Below, one piece after another: positions 22,401 through 36,700 of a stretch of DNA of 64,000 bases. Source of the DNA: Gymnorhina tibicen (Eukaryota > Chordata > Aves > Passeriformes > Artamidae); contig VXAZ01006785.1 of the NCBI GenBank assembly GCA_013399875.1, positions 231,918 to 295,917 on the forward strand, in the 5' to 3' direction. The first letter of the stretch is position 1. Every line of letters begins with the position of its first letter. The translations under genes were made by a program, and so were the position numbers. The notes beneath the pieces are model-generated. The model made no database searches and was not told the origin of the DNA. It saw only the letters and a list, made by a program, of their open reading frames with translations.

Positions 22401-25400
22401 TGATCCATGTCTCCCTTTCTGGTCAGTCTGTTCTCAAGCTCCACCTGTTTGTCTCCACCTGTGTGCCTTAATCAAATAATACCTTGGCCTTGCACCTAAA
22501 TAGTTGAAATTCCTTTGTGAAATGTCATGTATCTTCCTCTGGACAGGGACATGTGCTTAACTGTCTTTTGCCACCACCTAATAGAAAGGGTCAGGACTGT
22601 AAAGTCTTCCAAGGATGGCGATTCCAACCAGTAACAATGAAAATATAAATATTTGTGTAGTCAGGCAGCTCAGGGCTGTGTGAGCTTTAGGGTAAGATGT
22701 TACCATGCCCCTACATCCTTCTGCTGGAATGCAGTTCCCCTGGAGCAGGGGTGGCTCAGCAGGACATGTGAGAGCACCACACTCACACTGGCTCCAAGTC
22801 TGTGCCTTCACCTCAACCACTGATGAGGCTAAATGAATTCATAGCTGCATCTGCTGAGAGCTAAATCTGCCAGAGCCTAGGGCTGAGTCTGTGGGTGTTA
22901 CTATTCCCCTGACTCAGACAGAAATATCTCCTGATGCAAATGCAGGCCTGAGCTTGTGCAGAGCCTCGGAGCCTCCGTCAGGGTCCTCTCGCATGTGGCA
23001 CTCCTTAAGGGATTGGCACCCGCATGAGCAAGAGCGGCTCCTGATGAGTAAGGCCTGCTGCTGGATTTTGGACTGTGCTGCATACCAGCAGAGCTGGGTT
23101 TGCCTCATTATCATGCAGAGTGAAAGAGTTTAGAGATGACATTTCACTCCAATTAAAACCAAGTAAGATGGAAAAAAGTCACTGCGTAATATATGAGCAG
23201 GGATGTAATGGGGGACTGTTGCTGGCAGGAGGCAGAGGTTTGGTTTTGGTTTGCACAAGACTTTAAGAAAAGCATTTTAAAATTAAACCATCAAGATGCA
23301 GCTAAATTGGCATTTGCATGTACATTCACACAGTATTTAAAGAAGAAATATTAAAGGAGCCATGTTATTTATAAGGGCTTGAAGTCCAAATTTTGTCTTA
23401 AAAGAGCTCTATCTGGTTCATCAAATATACATGAAAGGTGCATCCCTATATTCAGCATACAAAACCTTCCAGATGAGTCATTAATAGGGCTTTTATACTT
23501 GAAAAAACTTCAATAAAAAGGAAGAAAAGATTATAAGATCTCCTGCCTTTCTACAGCACAAACACACTACAGCCAAGACAGCAATTTCTGCATTGAGCCC
23601 CAAAACTTTCTGTGGAGCTAGGCATGATTTAAAGGGGCATCCAGCCATGGATGGATTTGAGCTGATGGCAAAACTAACATAGCACTAGGTAACTCAGAGT
23701 AGGGGTTCATTGCCCTGTGTGCTGAGAGTACCCACCTGCATACTTTGAGTGGCCACTCAGACACATCAATACTGTTATCTTTATTCCTGGTGGTGGTAGG
23801 GACACATTATACAGTCAGACAAGGGCAATTCTTCTGTGACTGTATGTCCCTATATAGGCCAACCATTCAGTCAAGTTGTATTCATACCTGTTATTTCCTG
23901 CTTTGAAACATCCCTGAGTTACTAAGCTGGAGATTTCAGTCTGTCTCTAGTATTAATTAAGCAAGCTTCATTACCCTCCCAGGCTGGGCAACAGCATTGT
24001 ACAATATCAGCAAATTGAGCAGTTTTCATTTCAAAATCCTTGTGTTAACTTCCTTATTACAGTACTTAACACTCTTCAGTCAGCCAATACACCTCCCCAC
24101 TTCAAAGAGGATTTAGGAATTTAATGAAGGACTGGATTCACCAGCAAGGAGAGCCACTAGCCTCATCCTGCTGCACCCCTTCCATCGCAGGGAAGGCTGA
24201 GAGCAGGGAGCCAGATAAGTCCCACACAAATGATTGCCTTGTGGCAGTGGAAGAGAGGGTGCAGAAAAAAGTCCTCCCAGAGACACAGGCTGTCAGATCA
24301 GGGCCAGCACCAGGCACACCAAAATAGCCCAATTTCCAGGGCAGCAAAGTACTAGGGAAGCAAAGCATCCATGATGCAGCTGCCTGCTCTGCTGTGCTGG
24401 AGGTCTGGAAAACTGCCGCTGAGAGAGGGGCCAGGGCGTGTGGAGCAGCAGGTTTGGCAGGGAAGAAGGTGGCTCTTTCCAGCAGCTCAGATACCACTTG
24501 CACCCCTCCTGTCTCAGCAACAGCTGAGGCAGCCAGCCTGGCTTTCCAGGGCTGCCAGCCCCCAGCAGCTCCCTCTGCTACCAGTGCCCACCAGGGCTGC
24601 CACCAGTGACAGACCACACAGTCTGCCTCTGCCACGACTCGTTCAGCTGTGCCCAGCTGGCACATTGTGGGATGAGGGAGAGATGCTCAACTGGTGCCAG
24701 AAGGTATCTCCTGCTCCAGACTCCCACATCAAACTGCCCAGAATAAACACATTTGAAATACCTGCAGGTCTGCACAGCTGCAATCTCAGCTTTCAGTTTG
24801 TAGCTTCTGCTACTAAAAACATCCTTATCTTTGATTAGCCCTAACTGGTTAACAGAAGTTACACCTGATACACCTTTGACACATCTGATACCCTTCAAAT
24901 CCCTCTAAGTCCACTCTATACAGTAGTCACATCCACAGCCAGCCCATGCCTTGACAACACCTCCGGTCCCACCCTCCCGGAGCCAGCAGTGGTCCCTCTT
25001 TTCTACACACATCCATGTGTCCAGGTCCACACTGCTCTAGGAACCTCAGTCCCTTTTACAGCTTGTATTAACATCTTACTCAACACCCCTGAGTTCAGCT
25101 GTTCTTGTACAAATTCATGGCATTTGCTGGTAAATGCCAGTTTTTTACATAAGCAAGTAAAATTTCTATACAAATTCCTGGAGGCTGGATTATGTGTGAG
25201 TCAAAATGTGTATTTCTAGTGTTGCTATATGTGCATCACTTGCTGGTTTCACTGTTGTCATCTTTCCCTTTTCCCTACAGATTGCTACTTTGGTCTCCAT
25301 GAGCTCCAGGGAAGTATGTTTGCCTGCAAAGCACATTCAGGTGGGTGATGATTCAAGCCATGTGATTTCAAGGTAGCATGTGAATATACTTGGGAGGGGT

Positions 25401-27433
25401 TACTCCTGACAAAAGACCTGGCACTCACCTACCTGTGACTATCAGAGATGAATACTTTCTTCAGAAATTCTCTACAAACACTCCGACAGGGGTAGTTAAG
25501 GTCCGCACCTGCTTGAGCCCTTCATTTTCTGTCACTGAATAGTTTGACTGCTACCAGAATAATGTAATATTAAATTTGAATGCATCCTTTAAACATATCC
25601 CTAGTTTTTTAATACAGCTAAACAACTGGAAAAGTCAGGATTGTTTGATTGACATATCATATGTAATATTAATTGTGATCCAGTTAGAAGACACTTCCAT
25701 CACAGCTGCAAGGATCAAGCCTTTGGGGCTCTAGTCTTGGGACAGAAAGAAAGGCACAGGAAAAGAAATAGCCTCTTCTTTCTTTTCAAACTGTTTCCAA
25801 CAACAGCTGGTTTTTTTCCGTTATTCCACACACTCAAAAAAAGAAATAGGCTTAGTGAATCTCTGTACCTTGGAGTAGTTTACAAACCAAACTTAACACC
25901 ACCAACAACAAATGGGTCCTTCATACACTTCCATTAACACTGGAAACAGTCCCAGAGCAACCATCATAGTTCCAAACAGTCCAAAAGGCAGAACTGAAGT
26001 CAGGATCCAAATTTAGAGCTGCATGCTGTGGTTCAGGTTATGAAAGAAGAAAGCACACTTTCTCCTCTGTAGAGCCAGGAAGCTCATGCCCAGTGCATGA
26101 TTTCAGGGAGTGACTCTCCCTTTATAAGGATAAATCATAGGGCCTTCAAAAATATTGGAAAGCAGAGGATTCACACATGATGTCCCAACTGTCCCTGATG
26201 TCCCAGGGTCTGCTGGAGTGACCTGGGGACAAGCATGGGAAATGTTCATGGAACACATGAGTTCATAGAGATTGCAGAAGACCCAGAAAAAAACTGAAAC
26301 ACTTCCTTTCTAAGCAATCTTATGTCTTGGATATATTGTAACATAAAAAACCAGTGATACATGTGACTTCTTAAAACAGCGTCTAACTAATCCACAGCAC
26401 AGTTTTATGCCCTTCTCTCAGCCTGCTGTCAATTTTATATTCACATTTCCCATACAGCATCTCTTTCTACTACTCATGACAGCCCCATCAGTCACAAAAT
26501 CATGTTATATACTCAGAAAGACTTTGACAGCTGAAAGAATTCAGCAAAGGACCAGAGAATGCTTAAGTAATCCGTTCACATTTTACCCAGTCCTGCAAAG
26601 GCTGAAGGATCAACTGATGTTTTGCTGTTGTGATGTGCCTCCTAAAAATTCTTGGGAATCCTGGCATAGTCCATGTACTGACACACAGAGCAGAGGATTT
26701 CTGTGCTGAAGTCCCTGTGTCACTGAGAAGGTACACTGGCACTGAAGGGGAATTCTGGGAAACCAAATCAAGCCTTTGAACTATATAATCTCTTCTACCT
26801 TCATTCTCGACAGTTATGGATTTTTCTTCACTTACCTGCATGGCAGGAGTGAATGCTGCTGATAAGTATTAGGAGGCACCCAGCCCTGTAAAAGGCATTA
26901 ATTCTTCTATTACATGGAGAAGTACACAGATAATAGACAGATTTACAGAGCTGTCTCCTCAGCTGTTACTTTCTATTCCATTACATTTTCACCCTCATAA
27001 AAAAGGACATGGCCACTATCTGTTATACACTCTAAATCAACCAGTAATCTACTGCTCACAATGACAAAAGGGAGTGTCAGCTGAGAAAATACAACATTTT
27101 TCCAGTAACATCTGTCATATGTCATGGAATGACAACCATGAGCATGTCAAAGCAATGTTCAGGACATTACAATAAGGCTTGTAAGGTGATGACCTCAGAA
27201 TGATCTCCGATATAAAGTCCCGTAAAGTCCCCGTTATCCTAAACAGATGATGGACTATGGCCTCTGAACTAATCAGAACTTTGTTCTCTCTTCTCCCGTT
27301 AACGTTCTGTTTTGTTTGTATGTCTCCAGCTCTGATTCAGATAAAGCTGATGGAGTTGTGGAGACTACCTGTCTTCTGCTGCTCTGCTGCTGATCCACCG
27401 TCTCAGTTGCCATAGAGACAAGCTCTGGAAGCC

Positions 27434-27701
27434 ATGGACGAGCCCGGGAGAGAAGCCACCCACAGGCTTTCTACTGGTGGGCTCCGGCAGGGCCATTCTC
27501 AGCAGAGACTAAGAGAGTCGGGTTCAGTCTCTGAAGGTGAGGAAGAGTCAGCAGGTGCTAACCCAGTGACCCACGAGGAGGACTTGCATGCACATTACAT
27601 TGCTATTCAAAGAAATTCCAGGTACTACCGATCCATGAGGCTGCCAAACAGAGGGAAAAGAAAGACTTCGAGAGAGACCATGCACATGGGGAATACTACA
27701 G
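27434..27701 (+). CDS. NGEF: NGEF long-isoform first coding exon (residues 1-89 plus one base)
   Basis: The exon opens with [16 protein letters not shown] in GCCATGG context, with an in-frame TAG at 27413-27415 just upstream, which fixes the start. It ends ACAG|GTGAGT in phase 1. The stretch [16 protein letters not shown] resembles the human long-isoform segment with RNSIFNRSIRR, which supports the identity despite poor conservation elsewhere. The exon is basic and Ser/Glu-rich, and probably disordered. Likely acceptors for a leading noncoding part lie at TGTCTCCAG (exon from 27330) or CCGTCTCAG (from 27407), so an upstream noncoding exon is expected. Confidence 0.8.
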
Positions 27702-30700
27702 GTGAGTACTGACCCAAACAGCATTATGCTGCCTTTTCCAGTGAGATTAGGAACTAGAGGAGTCAATAGAACAGAAAAAGGACAGGGAGGATAGAGAGCA
27801 GCTCAGCAGACAAGACATAACAGAACACCCCTGCCCTACAGCACAGCTGGCAGAGGAGTGCCATCCTTCTTTGCTCAGCTTGGAAATGTAAAATGGTTGA
27901 AGGATGTTTAAAGACACTTCACGACAGAGAATCTAAACATATGTGGGACTCTGCACTGCCACCCCTCTGCTCTGTAAGAGAAAAATAACTTAGAGAAAGA
28001 CATGAAGCTGTCAATGAAGTACGGAGTTCTTTAGCATACAGAAAGGACATCGTCAAAAGTACAGAAAACAGTCAGCAAAACCAGAGGAAATTGCAATGGT
28101 TCCTTATGAGGGAGGAACAAGACTTCCCTGAAAGTGAAGTTACTGCCACTTTGCACTGAAGAGAGCTGTAGGAAACATCTAGGCTCCCTTTGAACAAGGA
28201 GGCTGAAAAAACAGGAACACCATCCAGAAGACACATGCATTCGGCCACGGCTTCAGAAGAAAAGGAATGAGTTGGCTTTCCCTGAGTATGAACAGTACAG
28301 AGCATGACTGCAGGGCCAGGCTGTCACAGAGCTGGAACCTTGTCTGAGCAGATGTCTGTGAAAGAAGCAAGAGAAAGATAGGAGAAATGAAGAGAGCCAG
28401 GAAATGAGCTACTGCAACACACTGAGAAGCACTGGAAACAGGGCTGCATGAAGGAAATTGAAGTAGTTTTAATCTAAATCCTAAATGAGAGAGACCTGGG
28501 ACTGGAAACATAGAAAACACTCTTTGCTTCCATCTCCCAGGTGCTCAGAGAAACTGAATTTTATAACTCCTTCACAGCAAAGTTACCTATCCTATCTTCA
28601 GGTTATAATCTAACAGAATCAATGCACTGGACTCTGAACTTTGGATAGCTGTATGAATCAAAATTATACACCACTGCTGATGTTCCACTGCTGTGCAAAC
28701 CACTGAAAGCTATTGCTTTGTTATGTAGCAGTAAAGCCACGTCTTCAGCTCCTGGAAGTAGATCAAGTTCCTTAAAAAAAAAAAAAGAACAGACATCCTC
28801 CACCCCCAAAATAAAAGAGGTCTGGGAAATGTCCCCAAGAAAATAGGTGTCTCCTGCGTGCCTCGCCACGGGAGCCATGTTATTTCAGCAGTATAAAGGT
28901 CCATTCAACTCTGTGGCATGGGCAGAAGGAAAATTCCCTCCTTTCTCCAAGTTTCCAAGCAGACAGCAGCATAGAGCTCCTGTTTAATATTCTGCTACTG
29001 TTGCAATGAGGTTTGTGGATAAACTGAGTGTTGCCTATGCCAGAGCAGAGCTGCTCTCCACCCTGCGGGTGCAGACAGGACGAGAGCAGAGCCACCCTCT
29101 CCCCGCCTCCCACAGCACTGCTGCAGAGCTAGCACAGCACAGACCCGCCCTCCCTCCTGCTCCCGGGTGTCACAGCGTCCCCACAGCTGCCGAGGAGGTC
29201 CTCACCCCTGCGACCTGCAGTTGCCAGTGCAGCAGCACCAGTACAGAAGGACGCACCTTCTTCATACACCTGCAGCGTCATGGCATCAGGACGTTGGCAC
29301 AGGAGGACATCCCTTATGTCTGGCCAGTGTCATTGAGGAAGGACAAGCTAAGAGAAGGGCTTCTCTCTTAGCAACTCATTAGAGCATCCACGAGGCTGAC
29401 CTGCGCTTCTCTGCCACTCCCCTCCTTGTATTGCCACTACTGAAACAGGATCGGTTCCAAACAGGGCTTTTTCTTCCATGCCTGCAATTGTTCAGCAAGA
29501 CACACTGGGAGTGTGTCTTTTCTCCAGTCTGTACAGCAAGACCTGGGCTAGGAGCAATGGCTCTTTCTCCAAGGTGACTGTAGCAAGTCCTCCTCAGAGC
29601 TACGGCCTTTAAATTCAGCTAGGATTGTGTAAGCAGCATTTCTGCTCTCTCTCTGCTTCCCTGAATCCATTCCCTCTCCCTGAAACTGGACAGCGGGTGC
29701 TTCTACACCAGCCTTATTTGTAGCAGGAACTTCTGACAGCATTTGCTGATGTGCATGGAAGCAAGGGATGGGTGAGCTATTTTATACTGCCTTCCAACCC
29801 GTTTGAACAGCAGCTATCCAAGAATGTGACTCAAGCTCAAATGTTAACCTGTTCTCATTTTGCTTAGTGAATGACTGGAGGGGACGAGAGAGGAAGGCAA
29901 GAAGACAGGAAGAGACAGAAAAGACAGAGTAGGATACAAAATGAGAAAAATAAAGATTCAAGAAATGAGATCACAAAAAACCAATTTAAAATTATCTAAA
30001 TCCAGCTGGGGGAAAGACTTCCATATAGGCACCCTTTGCACCAGCACAGCTTTGGCTTATAGCCTAGGAGCTCTAAAATGTAATAGATGCTTTTCTGTAA
30101 CTGGAAAAAGAATTGTTGGGGGGGGGTTTTAAGCAATCTTCTTTGACAGAAGGATAAAGTGTTCAAACTATTCAAAGTGAATAACTCAAACTACTGTTTC
30201 ATAAGGCCTTGGATCTATTTTAGGAAGTTTTAAAACTCTGGATGTCATCCCTTCCTTCTGAAAATTGATTAAAAAGGTGCATCAGAAGCCTGCTTCAGTC
30301 AGAGCACTGACCTGACTGTGCTGTCACCAGTGTGAAAGACAAACAGAATTATGACTTAGACCAAAATATTTCTAATAAAAACCAGCAAGGCCATTTATCA
30401 ACAAGCCTAAAACAATGGGAGATTTCATTTGAAAAGTGAGATGCATCCTCTCCTGCCAACTACTGCAGTAGTAAGCCTTGGACTTATTACAACTTTGAGT
30501 CCCTGTGAAAGGATCAGTGGTTCATCTGAGGGAAATTGGAGAAGCAATTAAAAGTAAAGCTCCTCTCTCACCAAATCTAACCTTGATTTATCCAGTAAAC
30601 TGAACATCTACTGTGTGCCTGAAAGCAGAGCAGTAATGAAGCCTTGACTCGGGAAACCAAATATTGGCTTGCACAGGCACACACAGCTAAACCTTTTCTG

Positions 30701-33700
30701 CTTAAAGAATTGCACTGAAAATCGCTCATGTTGGGACCCAGTCTGCAGTGGTGAGAGTGCTACTCATGTACATAAGAACTGATACCCTATATCCAACTTC
30801 ACCTTTTCTCAGCTGCATTTGCACTATGCAAGCTGATGACACTTTGACCTTGTTTGAGGTCAAAAAATCAAAGCTAAAATGTGACCACCTTTGTGTCTGT
30901 AGTCTTCCTGTTGCCTTTGGTGTAAGCAAACCACTACATACAGTAAAGGTAAATTAAGAAAATTACTGTTTTAACATCCTCTTGACTTTCTCTTGTATTA
31001 CAGGTTCACTCAAAAACAATGAGCCCATCAAAGAGCCTCTGAATGTTTTATCTCATAAGGAATCACCATCTCCAGCAAACTCTGATCCAACAACATTAGA
31101 CGAATTATTGATCCAAAGGTAAGGAGGTTCCCATGCAGGGTATTCCCCGTGCCTTCCCTGAAAACTAGTCAGAGTGGTGTCAGAGTGAGAATGCTTCTTT
31201 TGGGAAAGACAGCTGGACTAAGCTGTAGCTCTGATCCATGCCTTCTCACCTTGACTTGTGCTGCTGCTTTCAGTCTTAAATGACTTATACAGTATAGTAT
31301 TAGCATGGTGGTAAAAGGGTCTTATCAATGTGGGTTTGGAGAAGACAGTGAAGGAAAAAGGGGGAACAAGAAGACAGTGGGGAAGATGGAAAAAAGGGAA
31401 TGTGATGCAGGATCACCCAGCAGTGTAGGCAAACTGGGCAGACTGCCTTAAGCAGTTTCTTGAGAATAAGGAGAGCCTGTGGGCATTTCCTTATGGAACA
31501 TCCCAGCATCAGGGCAATCCAATTCTTGGCCTTCACAGAGAATTCTCTTGAAGCCTATTGCACAACCCACATGGAAAACAGGATTTTATAGCTGAAGATG
31601 TTTTCTAAAGTATCCAGACTTTTTGTTTGCTGTTTACTTTAAAGAACTGATAAGCAACAGAGGCTTTCATTGAGGTAGTCCTTTTTGGCTTAAATCCCTC
31701 AACAACCAAGGTCCAGCAGAAGACCCTGGTCCCACAACTCAGAAATTTACATACCTCCCATAAATCTGCCCTCACCCCTGCTCTCTTGACACTGCAGCCA
31801 GGCAAAGAGAGGAGCAGCTACCTATCCCCACATTTTCAAATATAACAGGTGTACTCCCAAACTCCAGCTACTCACCTCCCGTGTGTACAACTGTGAGATA
31901 GCCCCTCCTTCTACTGGAGCTCAAGATGGAAGCAGTAAGCACTTGTCCTCTAAGGGTGCATGCATCCTGCTGCGCCATCTGGTCCTAATTACTGAGACCA
32001 GCTGTGTTGGTGTGATACAGAGTGCCTTCCCAGGCACCTTTCCTTATGGAGAGGACTCCAACAGAACAATTTTAGCCAAATGTCAAGTTGGGTTTAAATA
32101 AATTAATTGCCTTGGCTAAAATTGATTGCCCCTTGGCCACAAAGCATATTCTGAGCATGTGAAACTAGACAGCCACAGTCTGCTGCGATGTCAAACCCAT
32201 CACTCTTCCTCTCCTTGGGGCATAATCGTCACTGTCAGTCTGACATCCTGACACTGGCACTCAGGCAGCTCTGAAATGTGCAATTTCTGATTCTCCCTGG
32301 AGCTGGAAACCATGAGCCTGTGCTGGGAGTCAGTTTTATCAAAGACGCTGCTGTACACAGAGCCTGACAGGTCAGTACAGGTTCTAAGTCATGTGTCCGC
32401 TAAAAGCAGGCAGTGCTGCTGAGTGGCATCTCTTGAAACTGAGCACAGAGATTTAACAGAGAATGAGACCAGAGTTCCAACTCGAATTCAACCCATGTCC
32501 TCTTCCCTCGTCCAAAAGATCAGCTGTAATTTATAAGAGAAACACTAGAAATCTGTACTGGAAAAGCCTGCAAGAGCCTAAAAAAATTGCCATTATTTGC
32601 AGTAATCAATATTATCTCACTTCTATTTGGAAAAAATGGCCATTATGCAGATAAGACATTTAAAATATTATCACTGGTCTCAAGAAATGCATTTAATTTC
32701 TACCCAAAATAATAACTCTGGTATCTGCCAGCTAACCATCCTTCTGAAAGCAGAAGCTAGCAGTTCTGCAGAAGGGACAGTACAGGCACCGCAGACCAGG
32801 CTGGGAACGTCCATGACATTCTCAAGAGTGGATCACCACAGTCCTGAGGGCAAGTGGAGCAGCAGTGCTGCATCTCTTCACATTCAGAAGCACCCTACAG
32901 CAACCATTTAATACTAGGGCTGGGCAGTCACAATCCCTTCTCCTTGCATGAAGATAACCAGCAGGTCTGACACAAATGGGTTCTTCACAGGCAGGGATGT
33001 CATTTCACATACAGCCATGCTACATAATTCAGGGCAGGAAGTAAACCCAGCTGGGGAACATAGTAAAGAGCTCAGGAAAAGGAATTGTCATCTGCAATGT
33101 ACTCAGATGGGATACAGACTTTGATTTGAATCTACATGTCTTTCAAAGCCCTGAGAATAGTAGAGTAATTCACTGATCTCAGAACACTGATGTCTGAACA
33201 CAAGATGTCCTCAAACATGATTGCTGGTGTTCCAAACTCTGGATGGCCATGGGCCATCCATAAGATACTTCCTAAGAGAGTTTTTATGCCTAACTATGCT
33301 CAAACGGTATTTTTTCCTCATGACCTTTCTCTTACGCCATCTCCAGCTCCCTCTAAGCACTCTAGAGTTCTCCACAACATTCCATGTCTCCCTCTCAGTC
33401 TTGCACATTGTACAAAGGTCCAAACTCCTACAATGACGAGCCACTTCCAAACAACCTGGCTGACTTGCCCTGAGCATCTCAGTGCTGAGCTTCTAGCACA
33501 ACTTCTGCTTCCCAGAGTAACCAGAACCAAAGCTCTGGAAAGGAGCTGAACTCAAAAAAAGCTGCTCTTTCGCACTGGGATCAGTCCTTCCAGCTCCGGT
33601 GTGGCAGCAGTTGTGCAGAGATCACAGAAAGCTGTCGCAGAAGATACACTGGAAGAGAAATGCAGTGTGAAATTTTACTTTGCAAAGCTCATGGAGCTCA

Positions 33701-36700
33701 CTGGTCTACCAGCGCAGAGCAAACTATTGCTTTATGCTGCTTATGAAACCTCCAATTCAGATAAACAAGGGCCATCTAAAAATCTTTTGATCACATTTGA
33801 TCTGAGCTCAAAGAATGGAAGTACTACAACAGTGAATACAAATAGTCACCTCCAGCAGCAAGAGGGACTCTAACTTGTTTGAATTCCTGCAAACAGATGT
33901 ATTAGAGAAGCAGTACACATGTGAAATAGCACAGCACTCTGAAGGGTGCTCATGTGAGTTTGGGTTAGCATCCCTTAGCCCAGCACTCTCGGTCCTGGGC
34001 AGCAGAGGGCACTGCTTTTATAGCCTGATTTAACCAGAAGAGCAGGAAAAACTTTTGAAGAGTCCGGGACCTGGATTGCAAAAGGCCTTATACCATACTT
34101 GAGCAGTTTGCTTCTACTTATGAAATACATTTCTTGAAGTTACCTCTTCTTTATGCTGCCAATGGTGCTTCAATTTGCGAGTGGTGAAGTCAGGAGTAGC
34201 TGGTGCAAACACCTGTTGACCAAATCTTTAAATTTTGTTGCTCTTCAACAAATTTTTGTTCTTTCAGAGATAGACAGTATTTTTCTATCCCTCTTTTTGT
34301 GCAATCTGCATCCTAAAAAGTCTAAGAGCAACCATATTTGCAGGGAGAAGTATTTTAAAAACTAATAAATTTTCAGTAAAAATAGCCACTGCAGGTATTA
34401 AAATGTCATTACTGTCAAAATCTCATTATTTCACAGGATCACACAGACTAGCAAGCAATAACATACACAATTCTAATAAAGCATCCTTCCAGCATACAGC
34501 CAGTGGAGATCCCAATCCCAACCTGCCCACCTATTCCACCCAGTCTCTGCTTGCCAGGTTTTTCAGCCCACTCATGTTTTCATTACTATGCAAGGTCTAG
34601 GCTTTGCCCTCCATGTCACCCAGTCTGATCTGCTTCATCTGGACATGCCCTGACCCCCAGGTTGTCCACAAATTTCTTTGTTTCACTCCTTTTCTGTCAG
34701 CTTCAACTTGTAATTCCCCACACAATTTCCTCAGCCTAGTATTTCCCAGAGACATTATTCTTCTCTCTTCCCCCCCTCATATCTCGGTGTCCTTTTGGCC
34801 CACAGGCTCTTCACCATTTGGCTCCTTATACAATCCTAGTATCCCACCCCTCCTCCTAACTCCAGTGCCAAATTTTACAGTCTTTTCCAACTCACCATTT
34901 CCTGAAGCATCCAACTGTGGGTGAGTTCCCTGGTCCAGAAGTAGACCACTTCCTCTCCATGCTTGAGTCTTGCTCCTTCTGTTTTTCAGTCAGGTAGTTT
35001 TCTCATCATGCTGACCACAGAAACTGACTTTATTCACAGTGCCTAGATCTGGACTAGGCAGCTTTTACAGCTACAGTATCAGAAATTATTTTCTCAGCTC
35101 TCAGTACGGCACACATTCTCTCCATGGGCAGGAGCTTGGGAATTTTAGGTGCTAAAATCTAAGTCTAAAATTTGTGTGCATTGTGGACAGTGGAAAAGAG
35201 CCTGTAACTCTATGGATTTTCGTGAGTGTGGAAAAGATAAAACCCAAATTTCAACTTGCATATCAACAGAAAGCAAAGTTTCTTGAAGGAGAGAACAACA
35301 GGATTTCTGTTTTCCTTTAATAGGGATCCAATAATATTTTCCTAAGTCTAATAATTTGTTAATATTTTTTAATATACAAAAAATAACTTGTCTCTGGCAG
35401 ATGGTCAGTAAGTAAAAGTGTAACCCTGATGATTATGACCGTCAAAAGGCTGGAAGCACATAAAGACAAAGATCTAATAAGTGGAATTTCTGAACATTTT
35501 TAGTTATTGGTAAGGCTGCCAGTCCCAACAGATATAACTAATGCATTTTGATGAAAGCTTAAGGAGCTTCAGGAGAACAGATATGTTCTTAGCCTTTAGG
35601 ATCTAAAAATACTAGGGATGAGAATTTCCACCTGTCTACCATTAAAAAGTCAAAAATCAGGAACAGAGATTGCCCAGACACACTGATTGCCAAAATCACC
35701 ATCAAAAACCGCACATGAACAGAGGGAACCTGAATGAAACTGAGGTATGAAAAGGCCTTGACTAGGTATAACATTCTAATCTATTAATAACTTCACACTT
35801 CTCAATAATTTGGTTAGCTCAGATTTAAAAAGTGCTTCTTACCTCATCTTGTGGCCTTTCTTGGTGTGAAACTCCCACTGACTAGGGTTTGGGGAATTTT
35901 TCATGAATAAGATCTGCTGGGCTGCCTCTTCTCTTTTTAGTTGCTAGAAGAGGAGATCTAATTTCTAAAAATTGCTCTAAGACAACATTTAGAAAATTAT
36001 TTCAATTTCATTCGAAAACAAGCTCTCTGCACGGCTTTATTCTAAGGATTGTTTTTGAGTTGAAATACACATAATAAATCTTAATTCAAATGATTACTCA
36101 TTTTTCAAAATTACTAGTGCCTGAAAATACAAACCAAGATTGGGAATTCATCCCTCAAGTGTAACTTAAATGAGGTAATTGTGATAAACTAATTATAAAC
36201 TCTCATCTATCATCACATTTTTAACACAACATGGACCAGGTCAGCCAATATTTAAAATAATTTCCAGTAGCAGTATGGTGAAGCTGGAAACAGTCTGCAA
36301 CAACACAAACCCCTTCTTTGCAGAACATCTGCAAGCTCAAACCCCCTTCCCTTTGTCCGTGGGGAGCTGAACCATGGTAATGCTCCATGTCAATAGAGCA
36401 TGGCCACCAAGGATCATTTCCAGTGCCTTTATGCTTGCAGACCCTAAGAGTTCCAGAGACAAAACTGGGATTTGGTCTGCTGGAGCACTGCATGGCTTCT
36501 GTCACCAATGAGAGCAGAGGGCACACAGCACTGCTTCTGCAGTGCTGCAGGAGGATTATTAAGGGGCTTTAATGTATATTGTTCTAGCAGTCAGATTCTT
36601 TCTTTCCGCCTACAACTAGACAAGGAATTTTAGGATGAATTAAAGGGATTTTGGTGAGAAAACTGGTTTGTCATCATGAGTTTGTACTGATTTTGGTAAC

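Larger units (their letters stand above)
7075..27329. other. Shared upstream intergenic region between divergent NEU2 and NGEF
   Basis: About 20 kb separates the two genes' first recognised coding exons. It must contain their noncoding first exons and distal control elements, but none can be fixed with confidence. It holds purine and dinucleotide tracts near 7930-9800 and 12200-12300, probable fossil LINE and MIR pieces near 15.0 and 19.3 kb, a duplicated 26-base word, and a GC-rich patch near 24.4-24.7 kb. No coding exon was recognised. Open frames reach 190 codons (17607-18179, minus) but resemble no known protein. Confidence 0.6.

Noticed and set aside
29770..29815. CTTCCAACCC word suggesting a CR1 3' end
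   Set aside because: Only about ten bases agree and the typical ATTCTATG terminal repeats are missing.
33601..33873. 90-codon frame with soluble-protein-like composition
   Set aside because: Has no ATG at its start, no splice sites in frame and no homology recognised.
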